From positions 39 through 64,038 of the forward strand of contig NZ_NJFZ01000020.1 of assembly GCF_002270355.1 (NCBI RefSeq): 64,000 bases of DNA. The letters run 5' to 3'. This document shows positions 1 through 9,416 of this stretch, piece by piece (position 1 is the first letter of the stretch; each line of letters begins with the position of its first letter). The notes beneath the pieces are model-generated. The model was not told where the DNA came from. It did no database searches and was given only the letters and a program-made list of their open reading frames with translations. Made by a program: the position numbers and the translations under genes. The DNA comes from Flectobacillus sp. BAB-3569 (GTDB lineage: Bacteria; Bacteroidota; Bacteroidia; Cytophagales; Spirosomataceae).

Positions 1-20
1 ACCATCTGAGCTACCCCGCC
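1..20 (-). tRNA. tRNA-Met (CAT), 5' part only, cut by window edge
   Basis: The minus strand from 20 down to 1 is identical to the first 20 bases (acceptor 5' strand and start of the D arm) of the complete tRNA at 45-118. It is therefore a second, tandem copy of the same tRNA whose remainder lies outside the window. The anticodon is not visible here, so the identity rests on identity with its neighbour. Confidence 0.8.
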
Positions 21-44
21 AAGGGGCAAATAGTAAAAATTTTG

Positions 45-118
45 TAGCGGGGAGCAGAATCGAACTGCCGACCTTTGGGTTATGAATCCAACGCTCTAAC
101 CATCTGAGCTACCCCGCC
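45..118 (-). tRNA. tRNA-Met (anticodon CAT)
   Basis: Reading the minus strand from 118 gives a full cloverleaf: acceptor GGCGGGG pairing with CCCCGCT (the first pair is G-T), D stem GCTC/GAGC, anticodon loop TTCATAA, and a T loop containing TTCGATT. The anticodon CAT and the paired first base suggest elongator Met rather than initiator; a CAT-type Ile tRNA (lysidine-modified) cannot be excluded. The 3' CCA is not encoded. The last anticodon-stem pair is A-C. A tandem copy begins 24 bases away (1-20). Confidence 0.92.
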
Positions 119-357
119 TTGTTTTTCGTGATGCAAAATTAGACAATTATTCTATCGGAGGCAAGTGATTTAGAGCATTTTTCTGAAAATAATTCGTAAC
201 GTATATGGTTACTTATTGGTATTCAGTGTATTATGTAAAGCAAAAAAAGTGAAAATATTTTTTTTAGGTTAAATTATAGTGTTATATTTTAAGTGTTTGA
301 TTTACAGTTATTTGTGTATTATTTTTAGGCTTAGAGGAGTAAAGATGTTATAAATAC

Positions 358-387
358 TTGCATATTATCTAGATAATTATACCTTTG
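358..387 (+). promoter_or_regulatory. Bacteroidota-type promoter for the START-like gene
   Basis: TTG at 358-360, a 19-base spacer, and TACCTTTG at 380-387 match the primary-sigma consensus of Bacteroidota (TTG, 19-21 bases, TAnnTTTG). The expected transcription start is a few bases downstream, about 20 bases before the ATG at 416. Confidence 0.75.
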
Positions 388-415
388 CCAAAAAGGTAAA
401 TTTAAATTCTTGCGT

Positions 416-808
416 ATGAGTAAGCACAAGTTTGTTATTGAGTTCGAATTAAGAGCATCTCCTAAAGTTTTGTTCCCGTATGTTAGTTCTGCTTCGGGTT
501 TGCAGCAGTGGTTTGCGGAGAAAGTAACATTGAAGGATAGCTCTACTTTCGACTTTGTTTGGGATGGTGAAAGTCACATTGCCAAATTGTCTCAATTACG
601 ATTAAATAAATCCGCAAAGTTTGATTTTGTTCCTTCTAACCCCGACGACCGTGATCATAATTATCTCGAGTTCAAAATGGATGTTAGTGATTTGACTGGC
701 TCAACCTATTTAAAAATCATTGACTATTCTGCAAATTCGGATGAAGAGGAGTTGACTGAACTATGGGAAGATTTAATTTTTAAATTGAAAGAAATCGTAG
801 GTAACTAA
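416..808 (+). CDS. START-like domain protein (AHSA1/SRPBCC type)
   Basis: A 130-residue protein whose N-terminal part (KFVIEFELRASPKVLFPYVS, then SGLQQWFA) is the typical opening of the START-like/SRPBCC fold in Bacteroidota. This fold forms a hydrophobic ligand-binding cavity, but the ligand and role of this subfamily are unknown to me. An in-frame TTG lies at 410, but the ATG at 416 fits the family start better. No signal peptide is seen, so it is cytoplasmic. It has its own promoter at 358-387 and stands alone between the tRNAs and a converging membrane-protein gene. Confidence 0.8.
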   Translation: MSKHKFVIEFELRASPKVLFPYVSSASGLQQWFAEKVTLKDSSTFDFVWDGESHIAKLSQLRLNKSAKFDFVPSNPDDRDHNYLEFKMDVSDLTGSTYLKIIDYSANSDEEELTELWEDLIFKLKEIVGN

Positions 809-869
809 TGGTAACCCCAAATGCTAGTTGATGAGATATGAAATAATCTTGCCAACTAGCATTTTAATT

Positions 870-1274
870 TTAGCGAGTATGATTTCTCTTCAAAAAGAGC
901 ATAATACTCAAATATCCCAGCGTATATGCTAGGATATCAAGCCATGAGAAGGCACTTCCAATCAGCATTGACATGATTTTGTACTTTGCTAATCCTGTTT
1001 TTTCTAGAAAATTAATTTTTTGTAAAAGTTCTAGAAAATAAGCTACTCCTAATGCTCCAGCTGCTAGTTGCTTGTCATATTGCTTTGTGCGATAAAAGAA
1101 ACACTTCAAAAATGTATACGCAAATATCACCGCAATAAAGTCCCCAAAAAAAGGTCTAAAGAATGCATCATGGGCATAAAGTGCCAAATAAGCCTCATAA
1201 CCGAATAATACGATACTAATAAAAGGATAAAGTGCGCACTGATATGATGCGGCTTTGAAGAATGGAGTTTTCAT
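870..1274 (-). CDS. DUF2809 family membrane protein
   Basis: A 134-residue hydrophobic protein with about four membrane segments (near residues 12-30, 42-60, 70-88 and 103-128). The order FFGDFIAV..., then ...FLELLQ..., then SAFSWLDILAYTLGY matches the DUF2809 family (small VanZ-like inner-membrane proteins of unknown function), in which the GD and S-W-D-hydrophobic motifs are conserved. It converges on the START-like gene. No operon partner is apparent, and no function can be assigned from the sequence. Confidence 0.7.
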   Translation of the reverse strand: MKTPFFKAASYQCALYPFISIVLFGYEAYLALYAHDAFFRPFFGDFIAVIFAYTFLKCFFYRTKQYDKQLAAGALGVAYFLELLQKINFLEKTGLAKYKIMSMLIGSAFSWLDILAYTLGYLSIMLFLKRNHTR

Positions 1275-1369
1275 TTGGCGTTATTAAAGATGTTTACCTA
1301 TTTACAATGAAACTGAATGGCATTTTTTCTAGTTAAGAAAATATAACATGCGTTTCGCACTTCAAAGAT

Positions 1370-2218
1370 ATGAGAAATATTAAGCAAATTCATCAACCTC
1401 ATTATTCACCCATTCGTGATTTGGTGACTTATGGCGTAATTCCAACACGAACTTTAGATTATCTTGACCCATTTCTTTTCTTAAATCATCATGGGTATCA
1501 GGTATATCCCAAAAACAATCAAGGTTTACCATTTGGTCCTCATCCACACAGAGGAATGGAAACGGTAACTTTCATATTGGATGGTGATATCAAACACCAA
1601 GATAGTACTGGACACAGCAGTGTAATGAAACAAGGAGGGGTTCAGTGGATGACTGCTGGAAAGGGGTTAATCCATGCAGAGACTTCTTCAGAAGAGTTTA
1701 TGAAGGAAGGAGGGCCTCTTGAAATACTTCAATTGTGGATTAATCTACCCGCCTCCCATAAAATGATGGAACCTCAATACAAAGGTTTGGACAAAGAGGA
1801 TATTCCTACAATTACTAAAGATGGCGTTTTGGTACAAGTTTTGTCGGGCAACGTAGCAGGAGTACAAGGTCCTTTTGAATCTGTGACTGGTGTAACTTTT
1901 ACCACAGTAAGCTGCGCAGCTGGTTCTACCTGGAGTATGGATATCCCTGCTGAGGATACAATCTTCTTCTATGTTGTTCGAGGAAGTGTTAGATTGAATG
2001 GTCGTTCGATTGAAAAGCGAAATCTAGTAGAGTTTGATTATCAAGAAGGTATGGTGTCTTTTGATGCAATAGAGGATTCTTATATATTACTGGGGCATTG
2101 TAAGCCACTCGATGAGCCCGTAGTTGCACAAGGGCCATTTGTAATGAACACAGAGGAAGAGATTTATCAGGCTTACTCCGATTATCAAAGAGGATTATTT
2201 GGTAGATGGAACTTTTAA
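1370..2218 (+). CDS. Pirin family protein (cupin)
   Basis: A 282-residue bicupin of the pirin family. The N-terminal cupin holds the metal-ligand set: HPHRGMET gives H58 and H60, and GLIHAE gives H102 and E104, matching the four ligands of human pirin. The C-terminal half is the usual pirin C-terminal cupin, ending near GPFVMNTEEEI. Bacterial pirins bind iron and some act as quercetin 2,3-dioxygenases; the physiological substrate here is unknown. The length is normal and the gene appears monocistronic. Confidence 0.93.
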   Translation: MRNIKQIHQPHYSPIRDLVTYGVIPTRTLDYLDPFLFLNHHGYQVYPKNNQGLPFGPHPHRGMETVTFILDGDIKHQDSTGHSSVMKQGGVQWMTAGKGLIHAETSSEEFMKEGGPLEILQLWINLPASHKMMEPQYKGLDKEDIPTITKDGVLVQVLSGNVAGVQGPFESVTGVTFTTVSCAAGSTWSMDIPAEDTIFFYVVRGSVRLNGRSIEKRNLVEFDYQEGMVSFDAIEDSYILLGHCKPLDEPVVAQGPFVMNTEEEIYQAYSDYQRGLFGRWNF

Positions 2219-2538
2219 GAAAATAATCTTTCGGGATTACGTATAATACAAAGGGTATCTTGAATATTTTTCTGGATACCCTTTGTAGGTATTTACAGAG
2301 AACAGTTAATTCTGAGAAATATCCAATTTTTACGGTAAAGCTATTCATTGTCATGACATTAGCGATTTCCTAATTCTTAAAGTTTCTTAAAACTTATTTT
2401 AACATTAAAATTCTTCGAAACAGATTTCGTTAATTTGATTGAAAAGAAATCAGGTAGACAGACCAAGCCCTTAGAAAATTCATCATGGTATAATTTTGTC
2501 TCTCGGTGTAATTGACTAAAATATTGCTCAAGAAATGG

Positions 2539-2546
2539 TAACTTTG
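2539..2546 (+). promoter_or_regulatory. Candidate -7 box (TAACTTTG) before the LptF/G gene
   Basis: TAACTTTG fits the TAnnTTTG consensus and lies 22 bases before the ATG at 2569. No TTG occurs at the expected 19-21 base distance upstream, so only the -7 element supports this promoter. Confidence 0.45.
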
Positions 2547-2568
2547 CGATGCAAATTATTGTGGATGT

Positions 2569-4065
2569 ATGAAAAAACTAGATAAGCTTATCCTCAAGGC
2601 TTTTTGGGGACCATTTTTATTAACCCTGACTGTTGTAATATTTATATTTTTGATGCGCCTAATCGTGGTTTATTTTGCTGATTTATTCGGGAAAGACTTG
2701 GGCGTGGAGTTATATTTTGAATTATTCTTTTATTTTAGTCTAATTACCATTCCGATTGCATTGCCTCTGGCCATGTTGATATCCATGCTAATGACTTTTG
2801 GTAAGCTTGGAGAGTTTTTCGAACTCACCGCTATCAAAAGTGCAGGTATCTCTATCAGTCGAGCATTACGTCCGATGTTTGTGGTGGCAGTATTAGTAGC
2901 AGGTTTTTCATTTTGGTTTAATAACGTACTTTGGCCTTGGGCAAACCTCAAAGGGTATCGTTTGCTATATGACATCAAGACTACCAAAACAACCCTAAAT
3001 ATCAAAGAAGGTATTTTTTACAATGAATTACCTGGTTATAGCATTAAAGTAAATAAGAAATTTCCTAATGGTAAATCCTTGAAAGGCGTCATCATTTATG
3101 ATCACTCCAAAAATGATGGCAATAAACATGTCACTATTGCAGATTCGGCTTTGATGTATACCATTATGGACAAGCAGTATCTCGTTTTTGAGCTTTACAA
3201 TGGTCATGATTATGTGGACGATGCTGATAGGTCTTCTGGAGCTGATGCCACAGACTTCGTTTCTCACTCTTTTTCTAAAAGTAAGGTAGTTATGAGTATG
3301 TCAGCGTTTGATATGCACAAAACCGAGGAAGATCAGTTTAAGCACCATCAAATTATGAGAAACGTGCTTCAATTGGGAAAAGATGCCGATTCCTTATCAC
3401 GACTAACAACAGATTACCGAAAAAACTTTTTTGAGGCTGCGAAGTCATACTATATATATATGTTTAAATCTTTGCCAGCTACTATTACCCCAGAGCAGAA
3501 GGCGATCATGAAAAACCAAGGGAATTGGGTGAGTAAAATAATTACAAAAAAAATTAAGCCTAATCCTTATGAGCATTTAGATTTTGCGGTTTCGCAAGCA
3601 AAAAATATGATTTCATTTGCCGAAAGCAATGTATTTACCATTACTTCTAAAAATGAAGATTTGCGTAAAACCAATTGGTTTTGGCATCAGAAATTTACGG
3701 ATTCGATTGCCATTTTCGTAATGTTCCTCATTGGAGCACCTTTAGGAGCCATTATTAAGAAAGGCGGATTCGGAATGCCAGTTGTTGTGGCCATATTTTT
3801 CTTCATTCTTTCTTATGTAATGACACAACAAGGCAAGAAGCTTTCAGAAGAAGGAAAAGTAATGGTACAAGTAGGCGCCTGGACTTCCAATTTGATATTA
3901 TTTTCGATAGGCATGTATTTCTTTAATAAAGCTCGCCATGATTCACGTTTGTTTGAATCTGATGTTTATGTGATGGCAATGGCCAAATTGAAGGAAAAAA
4001 TAGGTTCACAGGCAATATTAAGAAAAATATTTTCTAAAATTGGGGTGAAATTTGCAAATAACTAA
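2569..4065 (+). CDS. LptF/LptG family permease (LPS transport)
   Basis: A 498-residue YjgP/YjgQ-family protein. Three N-terminal membrane segments (about residues 15-35, 55-80 and 100-120) are followed by a large periplasmic domain and about three C-terminal membrane segments (about residues 380-460). This is the layout of LptF/LptG, which with the ATPase LptB extracts lipopolysaccharide from the inner membrane. The protein is longer than the E. coli homologues (about 360) because of an enlarged periplasmic part, common in Bacteroidota. The 3' end overlaps the promoter of rpsO. LptF and LptG cannot be told apart from sequence alone. Confidence 0.9.
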   Translation: MKKLDKLILKAFWGPFLLTLTVVIFIFLMRLIVVYFADLFGKDLGVELYFELFFYFSLITIPIALPLAMLISMLMTFGKLGEFFELTAIKSAGISISRALRPMFVVAVLVAGFSFWFNNVLWPWANLKGYRLLYDIKTTKTTLNIKEGIFYNELPGYSIKVNKKFPNGKSLKGVIIYDHSKNDGNKHVTIADSALMYTIMDKQYLVFELYNGHDYVDDADRSSGADATDFVSHSFSKSKVVMSMSAFDMHKTEEDQFKHHQIMRNVLQLGKDADSLSRLTTDYRKNFFEAAKSYYIYMFKSLPATITPEQKAIMKNQGNWVSKIITKKIKPNPYEHLDFAVSQAKNMISFAESNVFTITSKNEDLRKTNWFWHQKFTDSIAIFVMFLIGAPLGAIIKKGGFGMPVVVAIFFFILSYVMTQQGKKLSEEGKVMVQVGAWTSNLILFSIGMYFFNKARHDSRLFESDVYVMAMAKLKEKIGSQAILRKIFSKIGVKFANN

Positions 4066-4082
4066 TAAAATTCCTATTTTTG
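4052..4082 (+). promoter_or_regulatory. rpsO promoter
   Basis: TTG at 4052-4054, a 20-base spacer, and TATTTTTG at 4075-4082 match the Bacteroidota consensus fully. The upstream element lies inside the last codons of the LptF/G gene (stop at 4063-4065). rpsO therefore has its own start even though it follows closely. Confidence 0.75.
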
Positions 4083-4120
4083 CACGTTTACAAAAATTCA
4101 TTAATTTAAACTGGTTGAAG

Positions 4121-4396
4121 ATGTATTTAACTTCAGAAAAAAAGCAAGAGATCTTTGAATCTAAAGGTCACTCGAAGTCTAAAATCGATACTGGTTCTGC
4201 TGAGTCACAAATTGCATTGTTTACTTTCAGAATCAATCATTTGACAGAACACTTGAAAATCAATAAGAAAGACCACTCTACTCGTTTAGGTCTTTTGAAA
4301 TTGGTAGGTAAGCGTAGAAGCTTACTTGACTATCTTATCAAGAAAGATATTACGCGTTACAGAGCTATCATTGCTCAGCTTGGCATTAGAAAGTAA
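4121..4396 (+). CDS. rpsO: 30S ribosomal protein S15
   Basis: A 91-residue protein of normal S15 length, containing the family core [16 protein letters not shown], then [16 protein letters not shown] and [11 protein letters not shown]. It binds 16S rRNA in the central domain. The ATG at 4121 gives the standard N-terminus MYLTSEKKQ; the frame is open further upstream to 4052, but that part overlaps the promoter and is not homologous. It is followed by pnp, as in many bacteria, with a hairpin in between. Confidence 0.97.
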   Translation: MYLTSEKKQEIFESKGHSKSKIDTGSAESQIALFTFRINHLTEHLKINKKDHSTRLGLLKLVGKRRSLLDYLIKKDITRYRAIIAQLGIRK

Positions 4397-4411
4397 TTTA
4401 CTTTCAGCAAA

Positions 4412-4440
4412 CAGGGAATTCTATCTAATAGGGTTCCCTG
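4412..4440 (+). terminator. Hairpin between rpsO and pnp
   Basis: CAGGGAA (4412-4418) pairs with TTCCCTG (4434-4440) across a 15-base loop. There is no T tract after it, so it may be an attenuator or RNA-processing hairpin rather than a strong terminator. Confidence 0.45.
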
Positions 4441-4644
4441 ATTGCATAGACGGAGATCGTCTTCCCCTCTTCTATTTGGGTCTTCGTTAATAGTTGATAG
4501 TTATGTTAATCGTGAAGCAGCCATTCATCATCAAACTACACTATTGGCAATTGACGATTCACTATTAATGACTGCAAATCCAACAAAATCCTTTTACATT
4601 TCGTTGATATAATAGTAGCGTAAAAGGTAATAAGCAAACAATTT
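4441..4644 (+). other. Leader region of pnp
   Basis: About 200 bases before pnp with no gene and no clear TAnnTTTG box. It contains low-complexity, partly self-similar text (for example ATTGACGATTCACTATTAATGAC) of the kind also found at 54231-54259. pnp is autoregulated through its leader in other bacteria; no such element can be shown here. Confidence 0.4.
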
Positions 4645-6773
4645 ATGGCGTTTAACGTAATTACGAAAAAATCACAATGCCTGATGGTAAAGAAATTACC
4701 ATTGAAACAGGCAAACTCGCGAAGCAAGCCGATGGGGCTGTTGTAGTGAGAAGCGGAAATATGATGCTTTTGGCAACGGTTGTTGCTAACCAAACACCAA
4801 AGGACGGTGTTGATTTTTTACCTCTTTCAGTAGATTACCAAGAGAAGTTTGCTTCTGCTGGTAAAATTCCTGGAGGTTTCTTGAGAAGAGAATCAAAGTT
4901 GTCAGATTATGAAGTATTGGTAAGTAGATTAGTAGACAGAGCTTTGCGTCCTACTTTCCCTTCTGATTTTCATGCAGATACACAAGTTATGATCAACTTG
5001 ATCTCTGCTGATGCTGAAGTGTTACCAGATGCTTATGTTGGTCTTGCAGCAGCAGCAGCTTTGGCAGTTTCAGATATTCCTTTCAATGGTCCTATCTCTG
5101 AAGTTCGTGTTGCTAAAATTAACGGTGAGTATATCGTTAACCCTGAAACTTCTATCTTGAAGGATGCAGAGTTAGAGCTTATCGTAGCAGCTAATGCCAA
5201 TGATATTTTGATGGTTGAAGGTGAAGCAAATGAAGTTTCTGAGCAAGAAATGCTTGAAGCGCTTCGTTTGGCTCATGCAGCTATTCAACACCAATGCGTT
5301 GCCTTGAAAGAACTTGAAGCAGAAGTTGGAAAAACTCAAAAACGTGAGTACAAACATGAAAACCACGACGAAGAGTTAAGAACATATTTGTGGGAGACCT
5401 ATTACGATCGCTATTATGAGGTTGCAAAATTAGCAAATCCGAGTAAAAAAGGACGTAGAGATTCTTTTAAAGCTATAGAAGACGAATACTTCGCTTCATT
5501 GCCAGAGGATTCTACCGTAAACAAAAGCTTGGCGAAATGGTATTTCCACGATATCGAGAAGGAAGCGGCTCGTCAATTAGTGTTAATCGAACGTTATCGT
5601 TTGGACGGTCGTAAACTTGACGAAATTCGTACTATTACAAGTGAGGTTGATTATTTGCCAACTCCACACGGTTCAGCGGTTTTTACAAGAGGAGAAACTC
5701 AATCACTTACGACGGTTACTCTTGGTACAAAATTAGATGAGCAAATTGTAGACCAAGCAATGGTATCAGGATACAACCGTTTCTTATTGCACTACAACTT
5801 CCCAGGATATTCAACAGGTGAGGTAAAACCAAACCGTGCTCCTGGTCGTCGTGAAGTAGGACACGGAAACTTGGCGATGCGTGCTTTGAAAAAAGTATTG
5901 CCTCCAGATGCTAAAAATCCATATACAATTCGTATCGTTTCAGATATCTTAGAATCTAATGGTTCATCATCAATGGCGACTGTATGTGCAGGAACGCTTG
6001 CGTTGATGGATGCGGGTGTACCGATCAAAGCGCCAGTTTCTGGTATTGCGATGGGACTAATCTCAGATCCTAAAACAGGTAAGTATGCAGTACTTTCTGA
6101 TATTTTGGGTGACGAAGATCACTTAGGTGATATGGACTTCAAAGTAACAGGTACAACTGAAGGTATCACTGCTTGTCAGATGGATATTAAAGTTGACGGT
6201 TTGTCTTACGAAGTATTGACAGAAGCTTTGGAACAAGCAAAACAAGGTCGTTTACACATTTTGGGTAAAATGCAAGAGACTATTGCTGAGCCTCGTAGCG
6301 ACTACAAACCACAAACTCCAAGAGCTACTGTAATCAGAATCTTGAAAGAGCAAATTGGTGCGGTAATCGGACCAGGTGGTAAAGTTGTTCAAGATATTCA
6401 AAAACAATCTGGTGCGACCGTAACTATCGAGGAAAAAGAAGATGGCGGTTATGTATCAATCTTCTCTGCGAACAAAGCAGCGATGGATATCGCCGTTAAA
6501 ATGGTTAAAGGAATTGTAACAATTCCTGAAGAAGGTGAAGTATATGATGGCGTTGTTAAATCAATTATGCCATTCGGTGCATTCGTTGAATTCTTGCCAG
6601 GTAAAGACGGTCTTTTACATATCTCTGAAATCAAATGGGAACGTCTTGAAACAATGGACGGTGTACTTGAAATCGGAGAGCAAGTAAAAGTGAAGTTGAT
6701 TGAAGTTGATAAGAAAACAGGTAAATACCGTTTGTCAAGAAAAGTTTTGTTGCCAAAGCCTGAGAAGAAATAG
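4645..6773 (+). CDS. pnp: Polynucleotide phosphorylase (5' end frameshifted)
   Basis: 3'-5' exoribonuclease of RNA turnover that uses phosphate. It shows two RNase PH-like domains, a KH domain ([12 protein letters not shown] near residue 570) and a C-terminal S1 domain ([17 protein letters not shown]). The ORF that is open to the end begins at ATG 4677 ([10 protein letters not shown]). However, homologues start about 11 residues earlier, and exactly that N-terminus (MAFNVITK) is encoded from ATG 4645 in a different frame. The two join if the six-A run at 4666-4671 had seven bases (then ...ITKKITMPDG...). With the correction the length is 709 residues, normal for the family. Starting at 4677 would lose the first beta strand. 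Confidence 0.93.
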
Positions 6774-6838
6774 AACGAACTTGAGCTTATTTACGTTATT
6801 TTTATAACGAATTAAACTATATTGTTAAATTTGTTTCC

Positions 6839-6879
6839 TACCAAACAGTTATATTCTTCACTTATATAACTGTTTGGTA
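6839..6879 (+). terminator. Long perfect stem-loop after pnp
   Basis: TACCAAACAGTTATAT (6839-6854) is exactly complementary to 6864-6879, giving a 16-bp stem with a 9-base loop. Only a weak T-rich stretch follows (TATACTTTTC). It is probably the pnp terminator or an mRNA-stabilising structure. Confidence 0.65.
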
Positions 6880-7006
6880 TATACTTTTCAGGAAGTGCTA
6901 TTTGAGCTAAAGAATATTGTAACAACTTGTTTCTGTATATTCTCCTCAAAAAACTCTTTATTCCTAATTGTTAACCTACTAAGAACTTTAAGAGGTAGTA
7001 ACTAAT

Positions 7007-7870
7007 ATGAGACAGCTAAAAATTAGTAAGCAGATCACCAACCGAGAATCACAATCACTCGATAAGTATTTGCAAGAAATTGGCAAGGTAGATTTGCTAA
7101 CGCCAGAGGAGGAGGTTATTTTAGCTCAGAAGATTCGTGAAGGAGATCAACTTTCCTTGGAAAGATTGACCAAAGCGAACCTTCGTTTTGTGGTGTCTGT
7201 TGCTAAGCAATATCAAAACCAAGGCTTAAGCTTAGGTGACCTTATCAATGAAGGTAACCTTGGGTTGATTAAAGCAGCTCAAAGATTTGATGAGACTCGT
7301 GGATTTAAGTTTATTTCGTATGCGGTATGGTGGATTCGTCAGTCAATTCTTCAAGCTTTGGCAGAGCAGTCACGTATCGTGCGTTTGCCACTCAACCGTG
7401 TGGGATCTTTGAACAAAATTTCAAAGACATTCTCTGAGTTGGAGCAAAAGTTTGAACGTGAGCCAACACCAGAAGAACTAGCTGAAGTACTCGAAATCAC
7501 TACTGGAGAGGTTGTAGACACTCTGAAAATCTCTGGTCGCCATGTGTCTATGGACGCACCATTCGTTCAAGGAGAAGAAAACTCTTTGTTAGACGTTTTG
7601 GAAAATGATGGCGAAGACAAACCAGATAGCGGCTTAATTAACGACTCGCTTCGTCGTGAAGTACAACGTGCTCTATCAACATTGACTCAACGTGAAGCAG
7701 ACGTAGTAACGCTTTACTTTGGTTTGAATGGTGAGCATGCGATGACTTTGGAAGAAATCGGTGAGAAGTTTAACCTAACTCGCGAACGTGTACGTCAAAT
7801 CAAAGAGAAAGCAATTCGTAGATTAAGACATACATCAAGAAGCAAAGCGCTCAAAACTTATTTGGGCTAA
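7007..7870 (+). CDS. rpoD: RNA polymerase primary sigma factor (RpoD/SigA)
   Basis: A 287-residue sigma-70. Region 1.2 ([10 protein letters not shown]), region 2 with the core-binding and -10 recognition helix ([20 protein letters not shown]), region 3, and region 4.2 helix-turn-helix ([20 protein letters not shown]) are present in order. Region 1.1 is missing, which is normal for the short primary sigma factors of Bacteroidota that read TTG/TAnnTTTG promoters. It is followed by a strong terminator and appears monocistronic. Confidence 0.95.
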   Translation: MRQLKISKQITNRESQSLDKYLQEIGKVDLLTPEEEVILAQKIREGDQLSLERLTKANLRFVVSVAKQYQNQGLSLGDLINEGNLGLIKAAQRFDETRGFKFISYAVWWIRQSILQALAEQSRIVRLPLNRVGSLNKISKTFSELEQKFEREPTPEELAEVLEITTGEVVDTLKISGRHVSMDAPFVQGEENSLLDVLENDGEDKPDSGLINDSLRREVQRALSTLTQREADVVTLYFGLNGEHAMTLEEIGEKFNLTRERVRQIKEKAIRRLRHTSRSKALKTYLG

Positions 7871-7890
7871 TATGCTTACAATGCCTTTTC

Positions 7891-7918
7891 AGAGCCTCAT
7901 TTATGAGGCTCTTTTTGT
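7891..7918 (+). terminator. Rho-independent terminator of rpoD
   Basis: AGAGCCTCAT (7891-7900) is exactly complementary to ATGAGGCTCT (7903-7912) and is followed by TTTTG. It lies about 20 bases after the rpoD stop. Confidence 0.9.
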
Positions 7919-7998
7919 TTATGGGAAATACTAAAGAAAAAGTACACAGTAGAATAGCAATGTGAGAGTGTTAATAAGAGGAAGTCATTGATATAATT

Positions 7999-8726
7999 AT
8001 GAAAATAGCTGTAGCCCAATTACGACCAATTAAGGGTAATACATATTCAAATATTGTAAAGCACCAACAACTAATTCATCTAGCTATTTCTCATAAAGCT
8101 GACGCCATATTTTTCCTGAACTATCAATCACTAGTTATGAGCCTAAGCTTGCTCTAGCATTAGCATCTCATTTGGAGGATAAACAATTTGATGTCTTTCA
8201 AGAAATTAGTGACCACAATAATATTACGATTGGTATTGGCATGCCTGAGGTGGTGAGTAATGGAGTAAAAATAAGCTTGTTTATTTTTCAACCTAACCGA
8301 CCCAGAAAAGCATATTCGAAGCAACATTTACATTCAGATGAATATTCTTATTTCATAAAAGGAGAAGATCAAGTTACTATTACTGTTAATGATGAAAAGA
8401 TTGTCCCAGCTATTTGTTATGAAAGTTTATTACTCTCTCATTTTGAGTCAGGCGTTGAGCTTGGTGCTGAAATTTATGTAGCCAGCGTTGCTAAATCACA
8501 GATTGGCATTAATAAGGCAACGACGCATTATTCAGCAATGGCAAAGAAATTTTCAATGCCAGTGCTTTTATCGAACTGTTTAGGATTTTGCGATAATTTT
8601 GAAAGTGTTGGACAAAGTGCTATCTGGAGAAATGATGGTGTTTTGGCAGGACAATTAAATAGTACTGATGAGGGAATACTGATTTTTGATACAAAAACAG
8701 AAGAGGTATTAATACAAATATTATAG
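7999..8726 (+). pseudogene. Carbon-nitrogen hydrolase (nitrilase family), frameshifted
   Basis: The ATG at 7999 opens MKIAVAQLRPIKGN, the classic nitrilase-family start, but this frame stops soon after a five-T run at 8110-8114. From there the adjoining frame continues to 8726. With one extra T the text reads AIFFPELSIT and the product is 242 residues with the full Glu-Lys-Cys triad: Glu in FPELS, Lys in YSKQHLH, Cys in PAICYES. Such enzymes hydrolyse amides or nitriles (omega-amidase and Nit-like); the substrate is unknown. The gene is either a real recent pseudogene or a one-base sequence error. The intact downstream frame first offers a start (TTG) at 8172. Confidence 0.85.
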
Positions 8727-8793
8727 TCCTGTCTTTTTCTCCTAATAACAACCACGATGCATGCTTTGAGTATAAAAGTGAAGAAGATATAAA

Positions 8794-9372
8794 ATGATAA
8801 GATTTGAAATTTCTGATTTAATGCTTGAACTTCTTGATGAGTCAATTTATAGGGTTGATTCAGTCGATAATATGTTTTCTTATACAAAACAATATAGTAA
8901 CAGTGATGGAAGTCAAGTATCATCAAGTAAAATCGGAATTAAAATTTATCAACATAAAGAGCTAGTTGATAGTTGTATTATTATAGGGATAGGTGGTGCA
9001 ACAGCAATCACTCAATATTCGTATATAATTGCATTGGAAAATATATTGATTTGCTGCGGAGACTCCGTATTTTGTCTGTCTCTACCGAGTTTAGAATTAG
9101 TATGGAATATGAAGTTAGATGACATAACTTGTTTTCAAATTTTTCAATGCCAAGAGGATTATCTCATTCACGGTGAATTGAATATAACCCTAGTTAATCC
9201 AGAAGGAAACATAAAATGGAGTTTTAGTGGAAAAGATATTTTTGTATCGCTTACCCAAGAAAAAGCAATATCTATTTTACCTGATGGGATTTTACTAACA
9301 GATTTCGAGCAAACAAAATATAAATTAGATTTTGATGGAAAGCTTATATGGACTAATAATTCTAATATGTAA
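8794..9372 (+). CDS. Uncharacterised protein, beta-rich
   Basis: A 192-residue protein I do not recognise as a named family. It has no signal peptide or membrane segment and is rich in hydrophobic beta-strand-like stretches, with repeating patterns such as ALENILICCGDSVFCLSLPSL and YKLDFDGKLIWTN. These resemble blades of a PQQ-like or WD-type propeller. It lies 67 bases after the nitrilase-type gene and 44 before menD on the same strand. Similar short beta proteins occur as free-standing hypotheticals in Bacteroidota and sometimes near toxin loci; no toxin gene is seen here. Confidence 0.6.
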   Translation: MIRFEISDLMLELLDESIYRVDSVDNMFSYTKQYSNSDGSQVSSSKIGIKIYQHKELVDSCIIIGIGGATAITQYSYIIALENILICCGDSVFCLSLPSLELVWNMKLDDITCFQIFQCQEDYLIHGELNITLVNPEGNIKWSFSGKDIFVSLTQEKAISILPDGILLTDFEQTKYKLDFDGKLIWTNNSNM

Positions 9373-9416
9373 CGCATCAAAATAGAAAAAACAAAACAAG
9401 AGAACCAAAACCATTT

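Noticed and set aside
1989-2354. Open frame of 121 codons on the minus strand across the pirin 3' end
   Set aside because: It is antisense to the clear pirin gene, has no family resemblance and runs into the intergenic region without a plausible start context.
4660-4680. Programmed -1 ribosomal frameshift at the pnp A6 run
   Set aside because: The codon context (ACG AAA AAA TCA) is not an X-XXY-YYZ slippery heptamer, and the same one-base gap occurs in eight unrelated genes, so a common cause such as an undercall is more likely.
8528-8926. Open frame of 132 codons on the minus strand after the nitrilase gene
   Set aside because: It is antisense to two sense genes, with no homology seen.
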